Of a DNA stretch of 26,839 nucleotides, positions 14,416 to 21,662 are shown piece by piece; position 1 is the first letter of the stretch, and each line of letters starts with the position of its first letter. Origin of the DNA: Candidatus Bipolaricaulota bacterium (GTDB taxonomy: Bacteria; Bipolaricaulota; Bipolaricaulia; RBG-16-55-9). The stretch spans positions 1 to 26,839 of the forward strand of contig JALUUA010000273.1 in the NCBI GenBank assembly GCA_027021605.1, given 5' to 3'. The notes beneath the pieces are model-generated. The model saw nothing but the letters and a program-made list of their open reading frames with translations. It ran no database searches and had not been told where the DNA came from. The translations under genes and the position numbers were made by a program.

Positions 14416-16152
14416 ATGGCCGAGAGCCAGATGGAAGCCTTTTTCGAGGAAAAGGACGTTCAACTCTACAGCCGCGGGGATGTGCTTACCGGACGCGTGG
14501 TTCAAGTCACCGACAACATCATCCTCGTGGACATCGGATACAAGTCGGAAGCGCAACTCAAGCCCGAGGAGCTGGCCCCCTTCCGGCAGGAGCCCGTCAA
14601 GGTCGGCGATGAGCTGGAAGTCATCATCACCTACATCGACGAGGAGGAGGGGACGATCTTCGTCTCCGAGCGCCAGGCGGTCTACGCCAAGTCGATCGAC
14701 GAGCTGGAGCGCAGCTACCGCCAAGGCGAGCCCGTGATGGGGATCATCGAGGACGTGGTCCCCGGCGCGGGGTACCACGTCAACCTCAAGGGCATTCGGG
14801 CCTTTCTCCCGGGATCGCATCTGGGGCCGGACCTGCCCGCCGACATCGAGGAGCTGCGCGGCCGGGAGGTCCCCTTCAAGATCCTGGAGCTCAACCGCCG
14901 GGAGAAGAACCTCGTCGTCTCCCACAAGGAGTACCTCAAGGATTTGGAGCGCCAGCGGGTGGAGGAGTTCTTCGCCCGCTTAGAGCCCGGCCAGATCGTC
15001 GAGGGCGAGGTCAAGAGCATCGTCGACTTCGGGCTCTTCGTGGACATCGGCGGCTTCGAGGGGCTGGTCCACCGCAGCGAGATCAGCTGGAAGGACCTCC
15101 CCGCCCCGCCCAACACCTACAAGGTGGGCGACAAGGTCAAGGTAAAGATCTTGGACATCGACCGCGAGAAGCGGCGCATCTCGCTCTCCATCAAGCAGAC
15201 CCGCCCCGACCCCTGGGTGGGGCTCGCCGAGCGCTACCCCCCCGGCACCAAGCTCCAGGGCGAGGTCGTGGCCATCACGGACTTCGGGGCCTTCGTGCGC
15301 ATCGAGGAGGACGTCGAGGGCCTGGTCCACGTCTCGGAGCTGTCGTGGGGCTTCCCCAGCAACCCGCGCGAGGTCGTCAAGGAGGGCGACGTCGTCGACG
15401 TGGTCGTCCTCGACGTCGACGAGGAACGCCGCCGCGTGTCGCTGAGCATGCGCCGCGCCCAGCCCGACCCCTGGGAGAACGTCGAGGAGAAGTACCCCGA
15501 GGGGTCCGTGGTGACGGGCAAGGTCACCAAGCTCATCGACTACGGGGCGTTTGTGCAGCTGGAGGAGGGCGTCGAGGCCCTGCTCCACATCTCCGAGATG
15601 AGCTGGGAGCGGGTCACCCACCCCAAGGAGGTCGTCAAAGAGGGCGACGAGGTCACCGTTAAAGTCATCAAGTGCGACGGGGCCAAGCGCAAGATCCGCC
15701 TCTCCCTGCGGGAGCTGCAGGAGGACCCCTGGGTCAAGTTCGTGGAGAACTACCCCATCGGCACCGTGATCGACGGCGTGATCACGGAGCTCAAGGACTT
15801 CGGCGCCTTCTGCAAGATCACCGACGAGATCGAGGGGCTCATCCACGTCTCGGAGATCGCCGACGAGCGGATCGAGAAGCCCTCCGACGTGCTGAAGGTG
15901 GGCGACGAGGTCAAGGCCCGCATCATCGGGATCAACGAGGAGAAGCGTCAGGTGCGCCTGTCGCTGCGCAACGTCGAGGGGCCGTACCAGCCGGAGCTGC
16001 ACGAGCCCAAGCCCCGCCCGACGGAGCGGGAACGGGAGCGCCGCCCGCAGCCCGCGCCCGCGACCGTCTACGAGAGCGCCTCCGAGGACGAGGAGAGCGG
16101 CCACGAGGGGCTCACCTTACGAGAGCACCTCAAGCGCAAAGGGCTCGTGTAA
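14416..16152 (+). CDS. rpsA: Small ribosomal subunit protein S1, six S1 domains
   Basis: A 578-residue RNA-binding protein that recruits mRNA to the 30S subunit. Six S1 (OB-fold) domains are visible at about residues 20-88, 103-170, 191-261, 277-346, 363-432 and 449-518. Domains 3-6 carry the canonical D-F-G-x-F-V and E-G-L-x-H-x-S-E-x-S-W patterns, while domains 1-2 are divergent, as expected for ribosome-docking domains. Each of domains 3-5 ends with a D-P-W linker. The acidic and basic C-terminal tail (about 525-578) looks disordered. ATG 14416 is preferred because AGGTGG lies 5 nt upstream; GTG 14407 in frame is an alternative adding three residues. It has its own promoter and leader, separate from plsC. 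Confidence 0.95.
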   Translation: MAESQMEAFFEEKDVQLYSRGDVLTGRVVQVTDNIILVDIGYKSEAQLKPEELAPFRQEPVKVGDELEVIITYIDEEEGTIFVSERQAVYAKSIDELERSYRQGEPVMGIIEDVVPGAGYHVNLKGIRAFLPGSHLGPDLPADIEELRGREVPFKILELNRREKNLVVSHKEYLKDLERQRVEEFFARLEPGQIVEGEVKSIVDFGLFVDIGGFEGLVHRSEISWKDLPAPPNTYKVGDKVKVKILDIDREKRRISLSIKQTRPDPWVGLAERYPPGTKLQGEVVAITDFGAFVRIEEDVEGLVHVSELSWGFPSNPREVVKEGDVVDVVVLDVDEERRRVSLSMRRAQPDPWENVEEKYPEGSVVTGKVTKLIDYGAFVQLEEGVEALLHISEMSWERVTHPKEVVKEGDEVTVKVIKCDGAKRKIRLSLRELQEDPWVKFVENYPIGTVIDGVITELKDFGAFCKITDEIEGLIHVSEIADERIEKPSDVLKVGDEVKARIIGINEEKRQVRLSLRNVEGPYQPELHEPKPRPTERERERRPQPAPATVYESASEDEESGHEGLTLREHLKRKGLV

Positions 16153-16155
16153 GCC

Positions 16156-16177
16156 TTTGGGCGCTCTCGTGCCCAAA
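16156..16177 (+). terminator. Hairpin downstream of rpsA
   Basis: TTTGGGCGC (16156-16164) pairs with GTGCCCAAA (16169-16177) around a TCTC loop, with one G-T pair, 3 nt after the rpsA stop. No T-run follows, so it is a stem-loop end signal or RNA stabiliser at moderate confidence. Confidence 0.45.
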
Positions 16178-16229
16178 ACAAAGGGCGCGCGTCGGGGTCG
16201 GGTGTCCGCCCGGGCACGGGTCTGGAGTG

Positions 16230-16235
16230 TATAAG
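16230..16235 (+). promoter_or_regulatory. Candidate -10 box of plsY
   Basis: TATAAG ends 11 nt before the GTG start of plsY. No convincing -35 box is found. If used, the mRNA would have a leader of about 5 nt; no ribosome binding site is visible. Confidence 0.35.
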
Positions 16236-16246
16236 AGCCTACGAGC

Positions 16247-16837
16247 GTGAAGTACGTCCTCTTTGCCCTGTCGGCCTATCTTTGGGGGTCGATCCCCTTT
16301 AGCTATCTCGTTGCCCGGGCCAAGGGCGTGGACCTAAAGCGGGTGGGCAGCGGCAACGTCGGGGCCACGAACGTCGCCCGCAGCGTGGGGCTCCCCTACG
16401 GGGTGCTCGCCTTCCTCCTAGATTGGGGAAAGGGGGTGCTGGCCGCCTGGCTGGCGCTCCGGTGGGGCCTTCCCGTGTGGCTTTCGGCCTTTGCGGTGGC
16501 GGGGCACAACTGGAGCCCCTTTATGGGCTTCAAAAGCGGCAAGGGCGTGGCCACCACCCTGGGCATCCTCGTTGTGCTCTCCTGGCCCGTCTTCCTGCTC
16601 ACCCTCGGGGTGTGGGTGGGGCTGGCGGCCCTCACCCGCTACGTGTCCGTGGCGTCCGTGACGGCGCTGCTGCTCTCGCCCCTGTGGCTGTGGCTCTTCG
16701 GGGCTTCCGGGGAGGGCATCGGGCTCATGCTCGGCTTGGGGCTGTTGAGCGCCTTCCAGCACCGCGAGAACTTCCGCAGGCTCCTTCGGGGGGAGGAGCA
16801 CCGGCTGGGGGAGAAGTCGAGGGCAAGGACAAAATAG
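16247..16837 (+). CDS. plsY: Glycerol-3-phosphate acyltransferase (acyl-phosphate dependent)
   Basis: A 196-residue integral membrane enzyme that transfers acyl from acyl-phosphate (made by PlsX) to glycerol-3-phosphate. The family signatures are GSGNVGATNVAR (36-47), the cytoplasmic GHN-W-S-P-F-M-G-F-K-S-G-K-G-V-A-T-T loop, and QHRENFRRLLRGEEHRLG near the C-terminus. The second motif has K-S-G-K-G where many members have K-G-G-K-G. About six hydrophobic segments are visible. The GTG at 16247 begins M-K-Y-V-L-F-A-L-S-A-Y, the normal start of the family. Its stop is 23 nt from the convergent fabH stop. Confidence 0.95.
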   Translation: MKYVLFALSAYLWGSIPFSYLVARAKGVDLKRVGSGNVGATNVARSVGLPYGVLAFLLDWGKGVLAAWLALRWGLPVWLSAFAVAGHNWSPFMGFKSGKGVATTLGILVVLSWPVFLLTLGVWVGLAALTRYVSVASVTALLLSPLWLWLFGASGEGIGLMLGLGLLSAFQHRENFRRLLRGEEHRLGEKSRARTK

Positions 16838-16860
16838 GGGGAAGAGCAGGGGAAGCGGGC

Positions 16861-17871
16861 TCACCACCGCAGCACCACGGCCCCATAGGTGACCCCGGCG
16901 CCGAAGGCGTTTAACACTACGACATCCCCGGGCTTAATGCGCCCGTCGGCTTGGGCTTCCACGAGCGCGATGGGGATGGAGGCCGTCGAGGTGTTCCCGT
17001 AGCGCTCGATGTTCACGATGATCTTCTCCATCGGGATCCCGAAGCGCTCGGCGAACGCCTTCAGGATGCGGTAGTTCGCCTGATGGGGCACCACCCAATC
17101 GACGTCCTCTTTGGTGAGGCCCGCCTCCTCCAGGGCGCGTTGGGTGGTCCGCTCCATCATCAAGACGGCGCTCTTGAAGACCCCGCCGCCCTCCATCTTC
17201 AAGAAGTGCATCCGCCGCTCGAGGGTCTGGGGGCTCGCGGGGTACTTGATGCCGCCGCCCTCCATGCGCAGCAGGTGCCACTGGGAGCTGTCCCCCGACA
17301 GGCACGAGGCCAAGATCCCCCGTCCGTCGGGCATCGGGCGCACCACCGCCGCGCCCGCCCCGTCCCCGAAGAGCACGCACGTCGAGCGGTCCTGCCAGTC
17401 CGTAAAGCGCGACAGGGCCTCCAGCCCCACCACCAGCACGTTCTCGTGGCGGCCCGCTTTGATTAACCCCTCGGCCACCGTGAGCCCGTAGACGAACCCC
17501 GTACACCCCGCGATGAGGTCGAAGAACGGAAGGTCCTTTCCGATCTTGAGGCCCTCACATATAAAGGGCGACGAGCCCGGGATGGGCATCTGCGGGAGGT
17601 TGGTGGCCGTGATGACGAAGTCGATATCCCGGGGTGAAAGGCCCGCTTGGTCGAGGGCCTGGCGGGCGGCCCGGACGGCCAGCTCCACGGGGTCCTCGCC
17701 CTTCTGGAGGATGCGCCGCTCGCGAATCCCCGTGCGCGAGACGATCCACTCGTCGGAGGTGTCGACGATCTCCTCCAAGTCCCTGTTGGTGATCACCAGG
17801 TCGGGCACCGCGGCGCCGATCCCGGCGATCCCCGGTCGCGGTTGCTCTTGCGGGTTCGAGCGTCGGTTCAC
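16861..17871 (-). CDS. fabH: 3-oxoacyl-[acyl-carrier-protein] synthase III
   Basis: A 336-residue thiolase-fold condensing enzyme that starts fatty acid synthesis from an acyl-CoA primer and malonyl-ACP. The catalytic Cys is in LIAGCTGFVYG, the His in VPHQANYRI and the Asn in RYGNTSTASIP. SDEWIVSRTGIRERR and the C-terminal NAFGAGVTYGAVVLRW are also standard. The GTG start lies one nucleotide after the plsX stop, so the two are translationally coupled. An insert-like segment with two repeats of M-E-G-G-G (MEGGGIKYPAS and MEGGGVFKSA) is typical of this family. Cotranscribed with plsX and probably with tRNA-Leu. Confidence 0.96.
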   Translation of the reverse strand: MNRRSNPQEQPRPGIAGIGAAVPDLVITNRDLEEIVDTSDEWIVSRTGIRERRILQKGEDPVELAVRAARQALDQAGLSPRDIDFVITATNLPQMPIPGSSPFICEGLKIGKDLPFFDLIAGCTGFVYGLTVAEGLIKAGRHENVLVVGLEALSRFTDWQDRSTCVLFGDGAGAAVVRPMPDGRGILASCLSGDSSQWHLLRMEGGGIKYPASPQTLERRMHFLKMEGGGVFKSAVLMMERTTQRALEEAGLTKEDVDWVVPHQANYRILKAFAERFGIPMEKIIVNIERYGNTSTASIPIALVEAQADGRIKPGDVVVLNAFGAGVTYGAVVLRW

Positions 17872-17872
17872 C

Positions 17873-18949
17873 TTAGGCCGTCACTTCCTTCGTCTTGGGG
17901 GCGGCGACGGGGAGGTAGCGGGCGATCCCCCGCTCGATCTTCTCCACCAGACCGTGGCGGACGGACTCGACCGCTACTCGTACGGCGTTCTTGATCGCCT
18001 CGGCGTCGGAGTTCCCGTGGGCGATGATCACCACGCCCCGCACCCCCAAGAGGGGCGCGCCCCCGTAGCGGGCGGCGCTCAGGCTCCGCTTGAAGTTCTT
18101 GAGCGCGGGGATCAGGATGAAGGCCCCCAGGCGCGCGAGCCAGTCCCTCTCGATCGCCTTCTTTAAGAGCTCCACGGTGGCGGCGGCCCCGCCCTCGTAG
18201 GACTTCAGCAGGACGTTGCCCACGAACCCGTCGCAGACCACCACGTCGACCGCGCCCTGCAGGATTTGGTGGGCCTCCACGTTGCCCACGAAGTGGGGAA
18301 GCTCCTCCAAAAGAAAAAAGGTCTTGAGCGCCAGCTCGTTCCCCTTGCGCCGCTCGCTCCCGATGTTGAGGAGCCCCACCCGCGGCTCCTCCACCCCTAG
18401 GATCTCGTGGGCGTAGACGGAGCCCATCACCGCGAACTGCTTGAGGTTCTCGGGGCTGCAGTCGACGTTGGCCCCCACGTCGATTACGAGCACATTGCGC
18501 CCTTGAACCGTGGGAAGAATGGCGGCGATGCCGGGGCGGTCGATGCCGCGGATGCGGCCCAGTCGCAGCAGCGCCGCGGCCATGACGGCGCCGGTGTTGG
18601 CGGGGCTCACGAAGGCGTCGGCCTCGCCGCGCTTTACGGCCTCGATGCCCTTGACGAGGGAGCTCTCCTTCTTGCGGCGGACCGCGTCGGCGGGGGCGTC
18701 CTCCATGGTGACGACCTCGGGGGCGTGGAGGACCTCGGGATGGAGGCGGCGGAGCTTCGTCTTGCTGGGGTGGCGGACCCGCTCCTTGAGGGTGGGGTGG
18801 ATCTCGCGCTCGATGCGGTCGCGGTCGCCTGCGAGGACCAGGTCGAGGTCAAACTCCTCCAGGGCGAGCAGCCCTCCGGCGATCACCTCGGCCGGACCGC
18901 GGTCGCCCCCCTGGGTGTCCAAAACGACTTTCGGGCGTCTCCTCTGCAT
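17873..18949 (-). CDS. plsX: Phosphate acyltransferase PlsX
   Basis: A 358-residue cytoplasmic, membrane-peripheral enzyme that converts acyl-ACP and phosphate to acyl-phosphate, the substrate of PlsY. Recognised by VVLDTQGGDRGPAEVIAGG at the N-terminus, DAFVSPANTGAVMAAALL, LVIDVGANVDCSPENLKQFA, GLLNIGSERRKGNEL, and DVVVCDGFVGNVLLKSYEG. ATG 18949 has GGAGGAG (18959-18965) 9 nt upstream; the longer open frame crosses the tRNA gene and is not coding. The usual upstream neighbour rpmF is absent, and a tRNA-Leu gene occupies that position instead, ending 27 nt before the start codon. Confidence 0.96.
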   Translation of the reverse strand: MQRRRPKVVLDTQGGDRGPAEVIAGGLLALEEFDLDLVLAGDRDRIEREIHPTLKERVRHPSKTKLRRLHPEVLHAPEVVTMEDAPADAVRRKKESSLVKGIEAVKRGEADAFVSPANTGAVMAAALLRLGRIRGIDRPGIAAILPTVQGRNVLVIDVGANVDCSPENLKQFAVMGSVYAHEILGVEEPRVGLLNIGSERRKGNELALKTFFLLEELPHFVGNVEAHQILQGAVDVVVCDGFVGNVLLKSYEGGAAATVELLKKAIERDWLARLGAFILIPALKNFKRSLSAARYGGAPLLGVRGVVIIAHGNSDAEAIKNAVRVAVESVRHGLVEKIERGIARYLPVAAPKTKEVTA

Positions 18950-18976
18950 GCGGGTGAGCTCCTCCCGGGAGTGAGC

Positions 18977-19062
18977 TGGTGCCGAGGGGGGGATTCGAAC
19001 CCCCACGGGATTACCCCACACGCCCCTCAAACGTGCGCGTCTGCCGATTCCGCCACCTCGGC
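18977..19062 (-). tRNA. tRNA-Leu (anticodon GAG), CCA encoded
   Basis: Minus strand. The 7-bp acceptor stem is GCCGAGG/CCTCGGC, followed by discriminator A and an encoded CCA (18977-18979). The D-arm contains GGCGGAATCGGCAGACGC. The anticodon stem is CACGT/GCGTG with loop TTGAGGG, so the anticodon is GAG, reading CUC and CUU. A class II variable arm with GGG/CCC is present, and the T-arm is GGGGG-TTCGAAT-CCCCC. All arms pair properly. Confidence 0.97.
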
Positions 19063-19091
19063 CCGATTCCATGCCCCTGTGGGCGTAAAGG

Positions 19092-19120
19092 ATGGTATCG
19101 CGACCCGCCCCGCTTGTCAA
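19092..19120 (-). promoter_or_regulatory. Promoter of the tRNA-Leu-plsX-fabH unit
   Basis: Minus strand: perfect TTGACA (19115-19120), a 17-bp spacer and TACCAT (19092-19097, 4/6). Transcription would begin about 20-25 nt before the mature tRNA 5' end. Confidence 0.65.
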
Positions 19121-19129
19121 GGGGGGTGC

Positions 19130-19159
19130 TTGCAAACGGAGCCCGGAAGGGAGTATGAT
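19130..19159 (+). promoter_or_regulatory. Promoter of the GAF-PIN operon
   Basis: TTGCAA (19130-19135), an 18-bp spacer and TATGAT (19154-19159, 5/6). Its -35 lies 10 bp from the divergent tRNA-Leu -35. Confidence 0.5.
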
Positions 19160-19174
19160 CGGACGGAGCTTCCT

Positions 19175-19636
19175 ATGGACTTCACGTGGGCAGAGCCCTT
19201 CATCCAAGAGCTGCGATCCCTGGGGTTTGACGAGGCGTGCGAGCGGGCCGTTCGCACCCTGCGGGAGCGGGTGCCCCACTACAGCTGGGTGGGCATCTAC
19301 CTCCTGGAGGGCGAGGAGCTGGTCCTCGGCCCCTGGGACGGCCCCGCGGCCACGGAGCACGTCCGCATCCCCGTGGGAAAGGGGATCTGCGGGCTGGCCG
19401 CCCGGGAGAAGCGGACCGTCATCGTGGACGACGTAAACCAAGACCCCCGGTACCTGGCCTGCTTCCCCAGCACGCGCTCCGAGATCGTGGTCCCCCTTAT
19501 GACCCCGCAGGGCCGGGTGCTGGGGGAGATCGACATCGACAGCGACGAGCCCGCGGCCTTCGGCCCCGACGACCAAAAGCTTTTGGAGAAAATCGCCGAA
19601 ACACTAGCCCAAATCTGGGAGAGGGAACGATCATGA
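19175..19636 (+). CDS. GAF-domain protein, free methionine-(R)-sulfoxide reductase-like
   Basis: A 153-residue single GAF domain resembling fRMsr (MsrC), which reduces free methionine-R-sulfoxide in the cytoplasm. It matches through YSWVGIYLLEGEELVLGPWDG, RIPVGKGICGLAARE (C72), YLACFPSTRSEIVVPL (C96) and the C-terminal GEIDIDSDEPAAFGPDD. C96 aligns with the catalytic Cys of E. coli MsrC and C72 with one resolving Cys. The other resolving Cys of well-studied members is replaced in GPAATEHVRI. ATG 19175 has GGAG 6 nt upstream. The stop overlaps the start of the next gene as ATGA, indicating coupling to the PIN-ATPase-KH protein. It could still reduce with two cysteines, or be a ligand-binding GAF sensor. 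Confidence 0.8.
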   Translation: MDFTWAEPFIQELRSLGFDEACERAVRTLRERVPHYSWVGIYLLEGEELVLGPWDGPAATEHVRIPVGKGICGLAAREKRTVIVDDVNQDPRYLACFPSTRSEIVVPLMTPQGRVLGEIDIDSDEPAAFGPDDQKLLEKIAETLAQIWERERS

Positions 19637-21639
19637 GCCCAAGAGCCAAGTCCTCCAACAAGACGTCGAGGACAAAAAAGACGACGAAGACGAAGGCGAA
19701 GACGACGAAGAAGACGACGACGAAGGCGCAAGAGGAAGCTCAAGCGCAAGCCCAAGCCCAAGAGCAATCCCCCCAAGGGCAGGCGCAGCCCCGCCCGAGC
19801 GAGGCCCCGCGCTCGGGCTCCGGTGACCGCTTCGTGCTCGACACGAGCGTCATCGTGGACGGGCGGATCACCGAGGAGGTCCGCCAGGGGCGCTTCCAGG
19901 GGGCGACCTTCATCGTCCCGGAGGTCGTGCTCGCGGAGCTGGAGGCCCAGGCGGAGCGCGGCCAGGAGACGGGGTTCGCCGGGCTCAACGAGCTCAAGAA
20001 CCTCCAAGCCCTGAGCTGGGAGGGGACGATCTCCGTCGAGATCGTGGGGGAGCGGCCCCGCGGGGACATCCTGCGCCTCCACGAGACGGGGGAGATCGAC
20101 TCGCTGATCCGCCGCACCGCGGAGGAGGAGAACGCCACCCTGGTGACCAGCGACCGGGTGCAGTACCTCTCGTGCGAGGCCCGCGGCACCCCCGTGCTCT
20201 TCTTCGAGAGCCCCGCGGCCTACGACCTCTCCGCATTGAGAATTATGCAGTACTTCGACGAGCAGACGATGTCCGTGCACCTGCGGGCCCACACCCGTCC
20301 GAAGGCGAAGCGGGGGACCCCCGGCGGCATGGAGATCGTCCCCCTCGACGATAAACCCCTCCAGGAGCGCGAGATCGACGTGATGGCTCGGGAGATCGTC
20401 GAGGCGGCCGAGCAGCACCCCGAGGGCTTCATCGAGATGGACTCGGGGGGCTCCACGGTCGTGCAGCTGGGCAACATGCGCATCGCCATCGCCCGGCCCC
20501 CCTTCTCCGACGCGCTGGAGATCACCGTGGTGCGCCCCGTCGCCCGCACCAAGCTCGACGACTACGCCTACGCCGACCTCCTCAAGGAGCGCTTAAGCCA
20601 GCGCTACCGGGGCGTGCTCGTCTCGGGGGCGCCCGGAGCGGGCAAGTCCACGTTCGTTCAAGCCATCGCTGACTATCTAGAAGAAGCGGGCTGGGTCATC
20701 AAGACGATGGAAAAGCCCCGGGATCTGGTCGTAAGCGACGAGATCACCCAGTATACGGCCCTCGAGGGGAGCATGGAGAACACCGCCGACGTGCTGCTCC
20801 TGGTGCGCCCCGATTACACCATCTTCGACGAGATGCGGCGCACCGAGGACTTCCAGGTGTTCGCGGACATGCGCCTGGCGGGCGTGGGGATGGTGGGGGT
20901 GGTCCACGCCACCCGGGGGATCGACGCCCTGCAGCGCCTGATCGGGCGCGTCGAGCTGGGGATGATCCCCCAGGTCGTCGACACCGTGGTCTTCATCGAC
21001 GAGGGGGACGTGCGGCAGATCTACGAGATCGAGTTCACCGTTAAAGTGCCCACGGGGATGGGCGACACCGACCTGGCGCGGCCGGTCATCGAGGTGCGGG
21101 ACTACGAGAGCAAGCAGCTGGCGTTCGAGATCTACAGCTTCGGCGAGCAGGTGGTGGTGATGCCCATCGGCGAGGTGGTGGCCGAAAAGCCCGTCTGGAA
21201 GCTGGCGGAGCGGACGTTGGAGTACGAGCTGGGCCGCATCCTAAGGGGCCACGTGGCCGTGCAGGTCAAGTCGGACAACCGGGCCGTCCTCTACGTGGAG
21301 GAGGACCGCATCCCCGCGGTGCTGGGCAAGGGCGGGAGCAACATCCGCGAGCTGGAGAAGCGGGTGGGCATAGGGCTGGAGGTGCGCTCGTTCGACGAGC
21401 TGGACCTCACCGCGGGGCGGGACCTCGACGTGGTCGTGACGGACCGCCACGTGATTTTGGACCTGGACCCCCGGCTCCGGGGCAAGACGATCGAGATCAC
21501 CGTGGACGGGGAGCCCGTGTTTCTGGGGTCGGTCTCCCGCTCGGGGAGCATCAAACTAAGAAGGGGCACCGAACCCGCCGAGCGCATCTACGAAGCCTAC
21601 CAGCAGGGCCGCCCCATCCGCGCCCGCAGGGCGGGGTAG
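19633..21639 (+). CDS. PIN-ATPase-KH protein (PINc/VapC family ATPase, COG1855-like)
   Basis: A 668-residue three-domain protein of a family I know mostly from archaea. Residues 1-62 are a Lys/Thr-rich then Ala/Gln-rich low-complexity tail. A PIN nuclease domain follows at about 66-195, with acidic residues at D70 (VLDTSVIVDG), E97, D156 (GEIDSLI) and D174 (VTSDRV). A PilT/VirB11-like ATPase spans about 260-470, with Walker A GAPGAGKST (332-340), D-Y-T-I-F-D-E-M-R-R (394-403) and GVVHATRGIDALQRL. A KH domain lies at about 540-600, with IPAVLGKGGSNIRELEKRVGI carrying the GKGG loop (565-568). Predicted activity is ATP-driven RNA binding and cleavage in the cytoplasm, but the physiological role is unknown. 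ATG 19633 overlaps the upstream stop and gives the only sensible N-terminus. It is not a classical VapC toxin, since no antitoxin gene adjoins it. Confidence 0.9.
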   Translation: MSPRAKSSNKTSRTKKTTKTKAKTTKKTTTKAQEEAQAQAQAQEQSPQGQAQPRPSEAPRSGSGDRFVLDTSVIVDGRITEEVRQGRFQGATFIVPEVVLAELEAQAERGQETGFAGLNELKNLQALSWEGTISVEIVGERPRGDILRLHETGEIDSLIRRTAEEENATLVTSDRVQYLSCEARGTPVLFFESPAAYDLSALRIMQYFDEQTMSVHLRAHTRPKAKRGTPGGMEIVPLDDKPLQEREIDVMAREIVEAAEQHPEGFIEMDSGGSTVVQLGNMRIAIARPPFSDALEITVVRPVARTKLDDYAYADLLKERLSQRYRGVLVSGAPGAGKSTFVQAIADYLEEAGWVIKTMEKPRDLVVSDEITQYTALEGSMENTADVLLLVRPDYTIFDEMRRTEDFQVFADMRLAGVGMVGVVHATRGIDALQRLIGRVELGMIPQVVDTVVFIDEGDVRQIYEIEFTVKVPTGMGDTDLARPVIEVRDYESKQLAFEIYSFGEQVVVMPIGEVVAEKPVWKLAERTLEYELGRILRGHVAVQVKSDNRAVLYVEEDRIPAVLGKGGSNIRELEKRVGIGLEVRSFDELDLTAGRDLDVVVTDRHVILDLDPRLRGKTIEITVDGEPVFLGSVSRSGSIKLRRGTEPAERIYEAYQQGRPIRARRAG

Positions 21640-21662
21640 CCGGGCCGACCCTCGCCCGCAGC

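Noticed and set aside
19633..20230. VapBC toxin-antitoxin system
   Set aside because: The PIN domain is part of a 668-residue ATPase-KH protein and no antitoxin gene adjoins it.
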